Assembly (NCBI GenBank): GCA_913052515.1
Contig: CAJXFJ010000063.1
Span: 1 to 7,790 of the forward strand
Source: an uncultured Flavobacteriales bacterium
GTDB taxonomy: Bacteria > Bacteroidota > Bacteroidia > Flavobacteriales > Vicingaceae
DNA: 7,790 nucleotides
Direction: 5' to 3'
Shown: one piece after another, positions 1-5,602 of the stretch
How the letters are laid out: every line of letters starts with the position of its first letter
How positions within the stretch are numbered: position 1 is the stretch's first letter
Translations under genes and position numbers: made by a program
The notes under the pieces: model-generated
The model's database searches: none
What the model was told of the DNA's origin: nothing
What the model saw: the letters and a program-made list of their open reading frames with translations, nothing else

Positions 1-735
1 AATTTCGGATCAAACTGGTCACAAATACCTTTTCCAACTAATCAGCATTTATGGGATATGGCGCATGTTGGGCCAGACAGCATATTTTTGGCTAGTGCTT
101 CTGGTATTTATCGATTAAATTCAAATCCTCCACTTGTAAATATAAGCTCAACTAGTGCTGATGGTGTTGACAAAGGAATAAACGATGTGTTTGCCATTGA
201 TGACAATAACATTATCCGTTTTCAAAATGGCCAAGGAATAGGAACAAGATTAGCTTCTAATCCACTTTCTAACATGGCTATTAAATCAATTCTTGCTGTT
301 TCTGACTCACTAATCTTTATTGCCGGTCAAGACCGAAAAATCTATTCTTCACAAGATGGTGGACAAACTTTTATACTTGAAACAACCCCTGTTAATCAAT
401 ATTTCATTACAGATTTAAAGTATTTGAATGGCATTGTATGGGCAGTTGGTGTCTCAGGCACTATTCTAAGACGTCAACTTACTGTTGGTGAAAAAGAGCA
501 TATAAAAAGAGCAAATGAAGCTAGAATTTATCCAAACCCTGCTAAAGACTTTATATGGATTAAAAGCCAAAAAATCATTGATGAAGTGAGGATAATGAAT
601 ATAAACGGACAGGTAATTTTAACTTCTAATCATCCAAAAGAAAAGTTTGATATTAGTCCATTAAAAACTGGTATTTATTTTATTCAGGTGGTATCTAGTG
701 GATTAGTTTCTACCAAAAAGATTATTAAGCACTAA
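1..735 (+). CDS. Secreted BNR/Asp-box protein with T9SS C-terminal sorting domain (5' partial)
   Basis: The frame is open from the first base, so this is the C-terminal 244 residues of a longer protein; the ATG at position 58 is internal, not the start. Two Asp-box-like turns are visible: NFGSNW at residues 1-6 (Asp replaced by Asn) and SSQDGGQTF at about residues 117-125. Each is followed by the short beta-strand pattern of BNR/sialidase-type or Ycf48-like propellers. The last ~75 residues form a T9SS type A sorting domain: YPNPAKD near residue 176, then NINGQVI, then LKTGIYFIQV, ending in a basic KKIIKH tail. In Bacteroidota this domain directs export through the type IX secretion system to the cell surface or medium, and is usually cleaved. 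The propeller's ligand or substrate cannot be told. The stop lies 1 nt from the stop of the convergent ACR3 gene. The T9SS call is strong; the propeller call is moderate because only part of the domain is present. Confidence 0.85.
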   Translation, partial: NFGSNWSQIPFPTNQHLWDMAHVGPDSIFLASASGIYRLNSNPPLVNISSTSADGVDKGINDVFAIDDNNIIRFQNGQGIGTRLASNPLSNMAIKSILAVSDSLIFIAGQDRKIYSSQDGGQTFILETTPVNQYFITDLKYLNGIVWAVGVSGTILRRQLTVGEKEHIKRANEARIYPNPAKDFIWIKSQKIIDEVRIMNINGQVILTSNHPKEKFDISPLKTGIYFIQVVSSGLVSTKKIIKH

Positions 736-736
736 T

Positions 737-1762
737 TCATTGCTCTTTTTTCTTCAACCACAAACTCAACCTAACTAATAAAATTAAAGCAGGAACCTCA
801 ACCAATGGTCCGATGACACCTGCAAAAGCCTCTCCTGAGTTTAAACCAAACACGGCAATGGCAACGGCTATGGCCAACTCAAAGTTGTTTCCCGAAGCGG
901 TAAAAGCTACCGAAGCATTTTCTGGGTAAGCTGCTCCCAACTTTTTCCCTATAAAAAAGGAAACAAGAAACATGAGCAAAAAATAAATTAATAGTGGAAT
1001 CGCAATTCGGACCACGTCGAATGGAATTTCTACAATCAGTTCTCCTTTTAAAGAAAACATCAGCACAATGGTAAACAATAAAGCCACTAGTGTTATGGGT
1101 GAAATTTTGGGTAAAAACACCGTTTTATACCACTCCTCCCCTTTCGCTTTTACTAGAATAAACCGGCTGAACATACCCAACACAAAAGGTATTCCCAAGT
1201 AAATGGCAACGCTTTCGGCAATGGTTGAAATGGGAATATCAACCACTGCGCCCTCTACCCCAAAAAGCGGTGGCAATTTGGTAATAAACAACCAAGCGTA
1301 AAAGGAATAACCAAAGACTTGAAAAATGGAATTTAAGGCCACCAATGCTGCTCCGTATTCGCTGCTGCCTTCAGCTAAATCATTCCACACCAAAACCATG
1401 GCAATGCAGCGAGCCAGACCAATTAAAATTAAACCCACCATATAGTGTGGATGATCTTGTAAAAACAATATTGCCAAGGCAAACATGAGTACCGGTCCAA
1501 TTGTCCAATTGAGCACTAAAGAAAGGCTAAGCACTTTTACATTTTTAAACACTTTTGGCAATAGCGCATAATTCACTTTTGCAAGCGGAGGGTACATCAT
1601 TAAAATTAGACCAATGGCTATGGGAATATTGGTTGAACCAGATTGAAAACGGTTCATAAACTCAGGCATTGACGGAATAAAATACCCTAAAGCCACGCCT
1701 AAAAGCATGGCAAGAAATATCCATAATGTAAGGTATTGATCTAAAAAACTAAGCTTTTTCAT
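737..1762 (-). CDS. acr3: ACR3-family arsenite efflux permease
   Basis: A 341-residue inner-membrane protein with about ten hydrophobic segments, the expected size for an ACR3 arsenite/H+ antiporter. Family hallmarks are clear. [13 protein letters not shown] puts the conserved transport cysteine at C119 in the fourth membrane segment. [17 protein letters not shown] carries the conserved glutamate E295, and [10 protein letters not shown] follows. From memory, these match Cys129 and Glu305 of characterised ACR3 proteins, with the same 10-residue offset for both. It exports As(III), the product of the arsenate reductase encoded just upstream. Its ATG lies inside the last codons of arsC (14-nt overlap), which suggests translational coupling and fixes it as the last gene of the ars operon. 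The family is unrelated to ArsB. Some databases call it arsB by operon position, but ACR3 is the correct family. Confidence 0.96.
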   Translation of the reverse strand: MKKLSFLDQYLTLWIFLAMLLGVALGYFIPSMPEFMNRFQSGSTNIPIAIGLILMMYPPLAKVNYALLPKVFKNVKVLSLSLVLNWTIGPVLMFALAILFLQDHPHYMVGLILIGLARCIAMVLVWNDLAEGSSEYGAALVALNSIFQVFGYSFYAWLFITKLPPLFGVEGAVVDIPISTIAESVAIYLGIPFVLGMFSRFILVKAKGEEWYKTVFLPKISPITLVALLFTIVLMFSLKGELIVEIPFDVVRIAIPLLIYFLLMFLVSFFIGKKLGAAYPENASVAFTASGNNFELAIAVAIAVFGLNSGEAFAGVIGPLVEVPALILLVRLSLWLKKKEQ

Positions 1763-2366
1763 AAACCGTAATTTGCTGCATCACATATTTCATTTCTGAG
1801 GCAATTAAATCTGCGCAAGCTCGGTATGCTTCTGCTTCTTTTTCAGTGCCATCAAATTCTTTGGGATCTTGATATGTCAAGGAAATTCGCTGATCCGCAT
1901 CCGGAATAAAGGGACAAGTTTCGTCGGCAGAAGAACAAGTCATTACCGCTGCATAGTTTGCCTTAGGGTTTCTTTCGTCTTGATATTCCTTTGAAAATAA
2001 CTGAATCGGCAATTCGTTATCGGCGAAACTCACTCTTACAACTGCATTTTCTTCTCCTACCTTTTTGGTTTTAAACCCAATCTCTTCTAAGGTTCTAATG
2101 GCATTTTCATGAGCAGCAGTAACCTCCATTCCACCTGAATAGGTATTCAATGGAATATTGTAAAAGCTCGCCATTGTTTTGGCCATGACTTGCGATAATT
2201 GACTGCGACGTGAGTTGTGTGTGCAAATAAAGTTTAACTGCGGACGAATACCTGACTTCAACTTAGAATCAAGGTATTTGACCAATGAATCTAAAGTTTC
2301 TTTGCGCCCTTTATTAGGTTCCGCAGGTTTAATTTGCTGTAAGTACTTTTCAATTTTTAAATACAT
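1749..2366 (-). CDS. arsC: Arsenate reductase, low-molecular-weight phosphatase fold (thioredoxin-type cysteine relay)
   Basis: A 205-residue cytoplasmic protein expected to reduce arsenate to arsenite for export by ACR3. The catalytic P-loop is C48-T-H-N-S-R-R54 (CX5R). A second cysteine pair, C144 and C151 ([13 protein letters not shown]6C), matches the spacing of Cys82/Cys89 in thioredoxin-coupled ArsC, and D167 in the QDP motif fits the general acid. Unlike classical ~130-residue ArsC, where the catalytic Cys is near residue 10, there is a ~40-residue, largely helical-looking N-terminal extension. The P-loop has His and Arg where CTGNSCRS has Gly and Cys. I chose the ATG at 2366 (MYLKIEKYL). 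The frame stays open 15 codons further, to 2411, but that would overlap the DUF6428 gene and add an untypical YSRRWLLL stretch. It starts 17 nt after the DUF6428 stop and overlaps acr3 by 14 nt. A protein tyrosine phosphatase is the alternative label, but the CX6C pair and operon favour arsenate reductase. Confidence 0.88.
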   Translation of the reverse strand: MYLKIEKYLQQIKPAEPNKGRKETLDSLVKYLDSKLKSGIRPQLNFICTHNSRRSQLSQVMAKTMASFYNIPLNTYSGGMEVTAAHENAIRTLEEIGFKTKKVGEENAVVRVSFADNELPIQLFSKEYQDERNPKANYAAVMTCSSADETCPFIPDADQRISLTYQDPKEFDGTEKEAEAYRACADLIASEMKYVMQQITVYEKA

Positions 2367-2383
2367 GATATTGAATCGATATG

Positions 2384-2845
2384 TTAACAACAACCACCTC
2401 CTGGAGTACAACAGCTAGAAGCTTCTGCTTGAGTAACTTCTTCTTTGGCCTCTGGTATTCCACATTTGTCTTTAGCTAAACAATCTGTTTGCATCGGACT
2501 TAAATAAAAGCGTTGGTTTTTGAATACTAAATTGTATTTCCCGATGGTTGGCCCTTGATATTCGACCTCTACCTCCAAGTCAGGAATGTTTAACACCTCT
2601 TCAGAAAGCGTGATTATTTTGGTCAACTTTTCTGGGTGGAGACGATGATCATAATCATTGGCTTCCCACAATTGAAAATTTACTTTTTGCTCTTTTCTAA
2701 CGGTACCACCGCAGTCAATAAAGTGCTTGTTTACCAAACCTACTTCGGTTACGTGAAAATGACGAGGAACAAGCTCGCCGTTAGGTAACTCAAAAATGAG
2801 TTCTTCTACTTGATTTAGTTTTTCTTTTACTTCTGATAGTTTCAT
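2384..2845 (-). CDS. DUF6428 family protein with cysteine-rich C-terminal tail, ars operon
   Basis: A 153-residue soluble protein with no signal peptide or membrane segment. The motif VPRHFHVTEVG (residues 26-36, with H29 and H31) and HFIDCGGTVR (C45) match what I recall of DUF6428, a family that often follows arsR in Bacteroidota ars operons and has no established biochemical function. The His-X-His plus Cys cluster could bind a metal or metalloid. After the conserved core come C122 and C128 (DCLAKDKCG), an acidic linker, and a tail ending CCTPGGGCC (C145, C146, C152, C153), giving seven cysteines in all. This cysteine pattern suggests As(III) or metal binding, sequestration or handing-on, but that is inference. 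It sits second in the operon, 131 nt after arsR and 17 nt before arsC. The family name is moderately sure; the function is unknown. Confidence 0.8.
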   Translation of the reverse strand: MKLSEVKEKLNQVEELIFELPNGELVPRHFHVTEVGLVNKHFIDCGGTVRKEQKVNFQLWEANDYDHRLHPEKLTKIITLSEEVLNIPDLEVEVEYQGPTIGKYNLVFKNQRFYLSPMQTDCLAKDKCGIPEAKEEVTQAEASSCCTPGGGCC

Positions 2846-2872
2846 TTTGAAATGTTTAGTTTGTCTATTTTA

Positions 2873-2912
2873 TTTTGCTTGCATCTCGACTCCGCTCGAT
2901 GTCCAAGCAAAA
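2873..2912. repeat. 40-bp interrupted palindrome in the arsR-DUF6428 spacer
   Basis: A perfect 9-bp inverted repeat, TTTTGCTTG at 2873-2881 and CAAGCAAAA at 2904-2912, encloses a GC-richer core, CATCTCGACTCCGCTCGATG (2882-2901). The core can itself fold, either by TCGA/TCGA (2886-2889 with 2896-2899) or CATC/GATG pairing. On the transcribed minus strand no U-tract follows, so it is a poor intrinsic terminator. The core resembles GC-rich intergenic hairpin repeats I recall from Flavobacteriia genomes. It may be such a dispersed element, or an mRNA stem that alters relative expression of arsR and the downstream genes. The rest of the 131-nt spacer shows nothing else I can identify. Confidence 0.6.
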
Positions 2913-2976
2913 GAAGCTTTTTAGTGTAAAAGTTAAAAGGGTCTTCCAACCATCATTTTATTTCAAAAAATGTGTC

Positions 2977-3306
2977 TCAACAACACTCCCTTGGATTTGC
3001 ATAAGAATCAAAAAGCTCATGAAAAAGGCTTTTAGTTTCATCCCACTTAACAGCATCAATACAATAACACATGGAGTTTCCTTCAATGTCTCCTTTGATT
3101 AAACCAGCCGTTTTCAACTCTTTTAAATGCTGTGAAATGGTTGATTGTGCCAAGCCTAACTCCTCTACTAAATCTGAGTTGATGCATGTATTAAGTTTGA
3201 TTAAATGCTGCAAAATGGCCAAGCGCGCAGGATGTGCTAAAAGCTTGGCCAAAGCCGCTAATTGATTTTGCTCTTCTGTAAATAGATTTGTTTTGGTTAC
3301 TCCCAT
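2977..3306 (-). CDS. arsR: ArsR/SmtB-family As(III)-responsive repressor
   Basis: A 109-residue winged-helix repressor, the usual size for the family. LAALAKLLAHPARLAILQHL (residues 17-36) is the typical ArsR start, and the helix-turn-helix runs through ELGLAQSTISQHLKELKTAGLI (about 49-70). As first gene it should repress the operon and dissociate from DNA on binding arsenite. The classical ELCVCDL sensor in the third helix is absent: that region reads TCINSDL with a single C41. Other cysteines are C80 and C82 (MCYC) and a terminal C108-C109 pair (RECC), so the inducer site must be built differently. I chose the ATG at 3306 (MGVTKTNLF). The upstream in-frame ATG at 3327 lies inside the operator palindrome and adds seven residues with no family likeness. 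The function is confident; the sensor residues are inferred. Confidence 0.93.
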   Translation of the reverse strand: MGVTKTNLFTEEQNQLAALAKLLAHPARLAILQHLIKLNTCINSDLVEELGLAQSTISQHLKELKTAGLIKGDIEGNSMCYCIDAVKWDETKSLFHELFDSYANPRECC

Positions 3307-3319
3307 TGCAATATTTTTA

Positions 3320-3337
3320 TATCGCAATATTACGATA
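3320..3337 (-). promoter_or_regulatory. Probable ArsR operator overlapping the ars promoter
   Basis: This is an 18-bp near-perfect palindrome, TATCGCAATATTACGATA, with one mismatched pair between the 9-bp arms, centred 22 nt upstream of the arsR ATG. GCAATATT recurs 16 bp away at 3308-3315, next to the start codon, where ATTGCAAT (3305-3312) is itself a perfect palindrome. On the minus strand the centre also reads TAATATTG (3325-3332), one base off the Bacteroidota -7 box TAnnTTTG. A weak -33-like TTTA lies 21 nt upstream. Repressor bound here would cover the promoter. The palindrome is seen directly; ArsR binding is inferred from position. Confidence 0.7.
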
Positions 3338-3400
3338 CTTATTTAAATCTGATTAAACTTGAATGGATATTATTCAAAAACGAGAAATAAATGTTCTAAT

Positions 3401-3478
3401 TCTCTAAAAAAAGTGTACGGTCTTAGAAAAAATGCTATTTCACAGAGAGCCACAAAGTAGTCTCAAAGTTTCACTAAG
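3401..3478. repeat. Imperfect direct repeat, copy A
   Basis: Pairs with 3630-3705. The opening 20 nt (TCTCTAAAAAAAGTGTACGG) match copy B at 17 of 20 positions. Then come shared ATTTCACA (3437-3444), the exact 12-mer GCCACAAAGTAG (3449-3460) and the end TTTCACTAAG, with small indels between. Such CACAGAG / CCACAAAG / TTTCACTAAG strings resemble non-coding dispersed repeats I recall from Bacteroidota genomes; genome-wide copy number cannot be judged here. Confidence 0.7.
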
Positions 3479-3587
3479 GTCTTCCATACAAATTCAATTG
3501 TACCTGAGAACAAACCGTCTTATCTATTTAGTTAAAACATTTACACGGTATCTTCAAAAATTAGAAAAGAGTGTAATTAACCCATCT

Positions 3588-3600
3588 CAGAGTAACTCTG
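3588..3600. repeat. Short hairpin between the repeat copies
   Basis: CAGAGT (3588-3593) and ACTCTG (3595-3600) form a 6-bp inverted repeat around one base; in practice this is a 5-bp stem with a 3-nt loop. No T-run follows on either side. It lies within repeat-like material and probably reflects decayed inverted copies of the CACAGAG-type repeat rather than a terminator. Confidence 0.45.
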
Positions 3601-3629
3601 TTCAACTTCGTGATACTTTGTGGAATAAC

Positions 3630-3705
3630 TCTCTCAAAATAGTCTACGGTTATAGAAACGCTTCCATTTCACAAAGCCACAAAGTAGCCAAAGAGTTTTA
3701 CTAAG
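3630..3705. repeat. Imperfect direct repeat, copy B
   Basis: Second copy of the element at 3401-3478, about 229 bp away in the same orientation. Landmarks in order are TCTCTCAAAATAGTCTACGG (3630-3649), ATTTCACA (3666-3673), GCCACAAAGTAG (3676-3687) and TTTTACTAAG ending at 3705. It lacks 3 nt between ATTTCACA and GCCACAAAGTAG relative to copy A. The divergence suggests an old duplication or two independent insertions. Confidence 0.7.
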
Positions 3706-3727
3706 ATTTAAAGCCACTAACACTTGA

Positions 3728-3748
3728 CTTTATGCTTTCGGCTTAAAG
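3728..3748 (-). terminator. Weak hairpin over the lysC stop codon, possible terminator
   Basis: CTTTATGC (3728-3735) and GCTTAAAG (3741-3748) pair with one mismatch around a TTTCG loop, and the stem includes the lysC stop codon. On the minus strand no U-run follows, so intrinsic termination is doubtful. It is listed because it is the only stem at the 3' end of the GNAT-lysC unit. Confidence 0.25.
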
Positions 3749-5017
3749 CTTTTTCAAGACAAACCTTGCTGTATTTCTACTCTTTTGCTCCAATAAATTG
3801 CTCTTGCCATGCAGCAGTTCTTCAATAATGTCTTCGGTATAATGTCGAATAGTAAGCAATTCCACAGCTTTGTTGTAAGTTACTTTATACTCCTCTTGCA
3901 ATGCTTTAATCAAGTTTTCAATTTTTGGACTTTCATCATCCACACAAACTGAGAAACTAATGGCCGAATTTTGCATCATGTTAATGCTGATTCCATGTTC
4001 AGCAAATAGCCTATAAATGTCACTCAAATTGCTTTCCGCAATAAAAGCAAACTCTTTAGAGGCAATGGAAATCAAAATTTGGTTGGGCTTATGAATGTAG
4101 GATGGCACCAAAGAATCGGAAGCCATATTGGCATCAATCAAAGTCCCTCGATTAGAAGGATTAACAAAGGATTTTACATACAATGGAATGTTGGCATTAT
4201 GCAGCGGCTTTATGGTTTTAGGATGAATAACAGAGGCTCCAAAATAGGCCAATTCTACCGCCTCTCGATACGAGATATTATTCAGCTTAACCGTTTTCTC
4301 AAAATACTTTGGATCCGCATTAAGCATGCCTTCCACATCCTTCCAAATCACAACTTCTTTGGCCTTTAAAGCACTGGCAATTATAGCTGCTGAAAAGTCA
4401 GAGCCTTCTCTACCTAAAGTAGACGTAAAATTCTCTGAAGTGGCTCCTATAAATCCTTGAGTAATCATAATTTCACTTTGGTGCTTCTCAAAATAAGTCC
4501 CCATCACCTTTCCTATCAAAGTATTTGTTAAGTCCCAATCTACATTAGCCTTACGGTATTGGTTATCGGTTCGAATAATGTCTCTGGCATCCAGCCATTT
4601 GTTCTCAATTCCCTCTATTTCCAGATAGGCTGAAATAATTTTAGTAGAAAGCATTTCGCCCAAACCCACCATTTGATCGTACTCAAAATCATAGGTTCCA
4701 ACTGGTTCATCTTCTATTTGCCATTCTACCTCAACAAAGGTGTTGTGTATTTCTTGATAAATTTTATGCTTCTGATCTGGAAATAGATTTTCCATAATTT
4801 GAAAATGAAACGCTTTAATTTGCTCCAATTCTTCAGCAGCATTACCTTCTTTTAAGTAAAATGCACGCAGCAATTTTTCAAAGGCATTGGTGGTTTTACC
4901 CATAGCAGAAACTACAATCGCAATTCTATCTTCGTGATAAGTTTTTATTATCTCGGCTACATTTTTTACCGCTTCAGCATCTTTTACCGATGCTCCTCCA
5001 AACTTAAATACCTTCAT
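3743..5017 (-). CDS. lysC: Aspartate kinase (monofunctional)
   Basis: A 424-residue cytoplasmic enzyme phosphorylating L-aspartate to 4-phospho-L-aspartate with ATP (EC 2.7.2.4), the entry step to lysine, diaminopimelate, threonine and methionine. The amino-acid-kinase domain fills roughly residues 1-295. KFGGAS at 5-10 is the N-terminal signature (usual KFGGTS, here with Ala), followed by GEMLSTKI at 120-127, the substrate/ATP loop TLGREGSDFSAA at 200-211, WKDVEGMLNADP at 225-236 and AYFGASVIHPKTI at 257-269. The remaining ~115 residues hold ACT-type regulatory sequence (ILISIASKEFAFI, then HGISINMMQNSAISFSVCVDD), implying allosteric feedback by an end-product amino acid that cannot be named. 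There is no homoserine dehydrogenase domain, so it is not ThrA-type. It is somewhat shorter than ~450-residue E. coli LysC. It begins 3 nt after the GNAT stop and is probably co-transcribed with it. Enzyme call very sure; the lysC symbol, rather than another paralog name, less so. Confidence 0.95.
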   Translation of the reverse strand: MKVFKFGGASVKDAEAVKNVAEIIKTYHEDRIAIVVSAMGKTTNAFEKLLRAFYLKEGNAAEELEQIKAFHFQIMENLFPDQKHKIYQEIHNTFVEVEWQIEDEPVGTYDFEYDQMVGLGEMLSTKIISAYLEIEGIENKWLDARDIIRTDNQYRKANVDWDLTNTLIGKVMGTYFEKHQSEIMITQGFIGATSENFTSTLGREGSDFSAAIIASALKAKEVVIWKDVEGMLNADPKYFEKTVKLNNISYREAVELAYFGASVIHPKTIKPLHNANIPLYVKSFVNPSNRGTLIDANMASDSLVPSYIHKPNQILISIASKEFAFIAESNLSDIYRLFAEHGISINMMQNSAISFSVCVDDESPKIENLIKALQEEYKVTYNKAVELLTIRHYTEDIIEELLHGKSNLLEQKSRNTARFVLKKL

Positions 5018-5020
5018 TCA

Positions 5021-5491
5021 TTAAAATTTAGCTTGTAAATCTTCTCTTCTGAATTTACAATTGATCCACTCTTCGTCTAATTCTGCTCCTGCGCTTTTGT
5101 AAAATTGAATAGCAGGCTCATTCCAATCAAGCACTTGCCATTCCATTCTACCGCTGTTTCGCTTTTTTGCTTCTTGGGCTACGGCTAAAAAAAGCGCTTT
5201 GCCCGCACCAATTCCTCGATACTTTTCTGTTACTATCAAGTCTTCCAAATAAATGGAACGACCTTTCCATGTGCTATACTTTTCATAAAAAAGTGCAATT
5301 CCAATAACCTCTCCCTCCTTTTCAGCCACCAATAAATCATAAATGGCGTTTTCTCCAAAGCCATCTTCTTCAAGCTTCTGTAAGCTCAAGGTCATTTCTT
5401 CTTCAGCTTTTTCATAAATAGCCAATTCTTTAATCAGCGCATGAGCGGCCTTACAATCTTCCTTTTTTGCAGGACGAACAATAAAATTCAT
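5021..5491 (-). CDS. GNAT N-acetyltransferase, spermidine/spermine (SSAT)-like
   Basis: A 156-residue single-domain GNAT enzyme transferring acetyl from acetyl-CoA to an amine. The N-terminus FIVRPAKKEDC, then IKELAIYEKAEEE and LEEDGFGE, follow the layout of eukaryotic SSAT1/SSAT2. The acetyl-CoA pyrophosphate loop is RGIGAG (92-97), preceded by YLEDLIV (81-87). WNEPAIQFYKSAGA (123-136) is close to the SSAT WNEPSINFYKRRGA motif and carries the usual catalytic-region Tyr131. Plausible substrates are polyamines or lysine analogues such as thialysine; the sequence does not decide. I chose the ATG at 5491 (MNFIVRPA). The frame is open to 5524 with a further ATG, but those 11 residues are unlike the family and overlap the likely promoter. 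It is the first gene of a two-gene unit with lysC and divergent from fbp. Family sure, substrate unsure. Confidence 0.9.
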   Translation of the reverse strand: MNFIVRPAKKEDCKAAHALIKELAIYEKAEEEMTLSLQKLEEDGFGENAIYDLLVAEKEGEVIGIALFYEKYSTWKGRSIYLEDLIVTEKYRGIGAGKALFLAVAQEAKKRNSGRMEWQVLDWNEPAIQFYKSAGAELDEEWINCKFRREDLQAKF

Positions 5492-5506
5492 AATTGGGAA
5501 TTTCAG

Positions 5507-5537
5507 CAAAAATAAAGAAAGCAAATACGCTTAAAAA
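5507..5537 (-). promoter_or_regulatory. Candidate Bacteroidota promoter for GNAT-lysC
   Basis: On the minus strand, 5514-5507 reads TATTTTTG, an exact fit to the TAnnTTTG -7 box. Nineteen nt upstream, 5537-5534 reads TTTT, three of four bases of the -33 TTTG. Transcription would begin about 10 nt before the ATG at 5491. AT-rich DNA makes chance matches likely, so this is tentative. Confidence 0.4.
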
Positions 5538-5542
5538 GGCAC

Positions 5543-5573
5543 TTTCGGCACTGCTTCTAGTTTCCGATATTTG
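5543..5573 (+). promoter_or_regulatory. Candidate Bacteroidota promoter for fbp
   Basis: TTTC (5543-5546) is one base off the -33 TTTG. After exactly 19 nt comes GATATTTG (5566-5573), one defined base off TAnnTTTG. The predicted start, near 5580, leaves a ~23-nt leader before the fbp ATG at 5603. This and the opposite candidate share the 111-bp divergent spacer without overlapping. Tentative. Confidence 0.4.
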
Positions 5574-5602
5574 CGCACTTTAGCAATTACTAATCCGATA
5601 TT

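Larger units (their letters stand above)
3338..3742. other. Gene-free spacer between arsR and lysC, filled with degenerate repeats
   Basis: No convincing gene or RNA lies in this ~400-bp stretch. The end near arsR must hold the upstream part of the ars promoter. The remainder is dominated by two diverged direct repeat copies (3401-3478 and 3630-3705), with inverted material of the same type between them (ACTTTGTGG at 3615-3623 is the reverse complement of CCACAAAGT in both copies) and a short hairpin at 3588-3600. A 90-codon open frame across 3432-3704 spans both repeats and has no recognisable protein features. The region downstream of lysC shows no strong terminator. Confidence 0.7.

Noticed and set aside
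2367..2411. Longer arsC start at 2411
   Set aside because: It would overlap the end of the DUF6428 gene and add YSRRWLLL-type sequence unlike the family; the ATG at 2366 sits in a clean 17-nt gap.
2215..2418. Plus-strand open frame opposite arsC
   Set aside because: Antisense to the P-loop region of arsC and the DUF6428 tail; no protein features.
2873..2912. Intrinsic terminator inside the ars operon
   Set aside because: The stem is strong, but neither strand has a T-run directly after it; called as a palindromic repeat instead.
2875..3265. Plus-strand open frames across 2875-3102 and 3071-3265
   Set aside because: They are antisense to arsR and its spacer; arsR has clear family motifs on the minus strand and these frames have none.
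3432..3704. A 90-codon plus-strand open frame in the arsR-lysC spacer
   Set aside because: It runs through both copies of the non-coding repeat and the inverted material between them, has no recognisable domain or start context, and reads like translated repeat sequence.
3307..3742. CRISPR array or small RNA in the gene-free spacer
   Set aside because: Only two diverged copies at irregular spacing, with no short conserved repeat unit and no strong promoter-terminator pair.
4079..4369. Plus-strand open frame opposite lysC
   Set aside because: Shadow of the aspartate kinase coding sequence, which has complete motifs.
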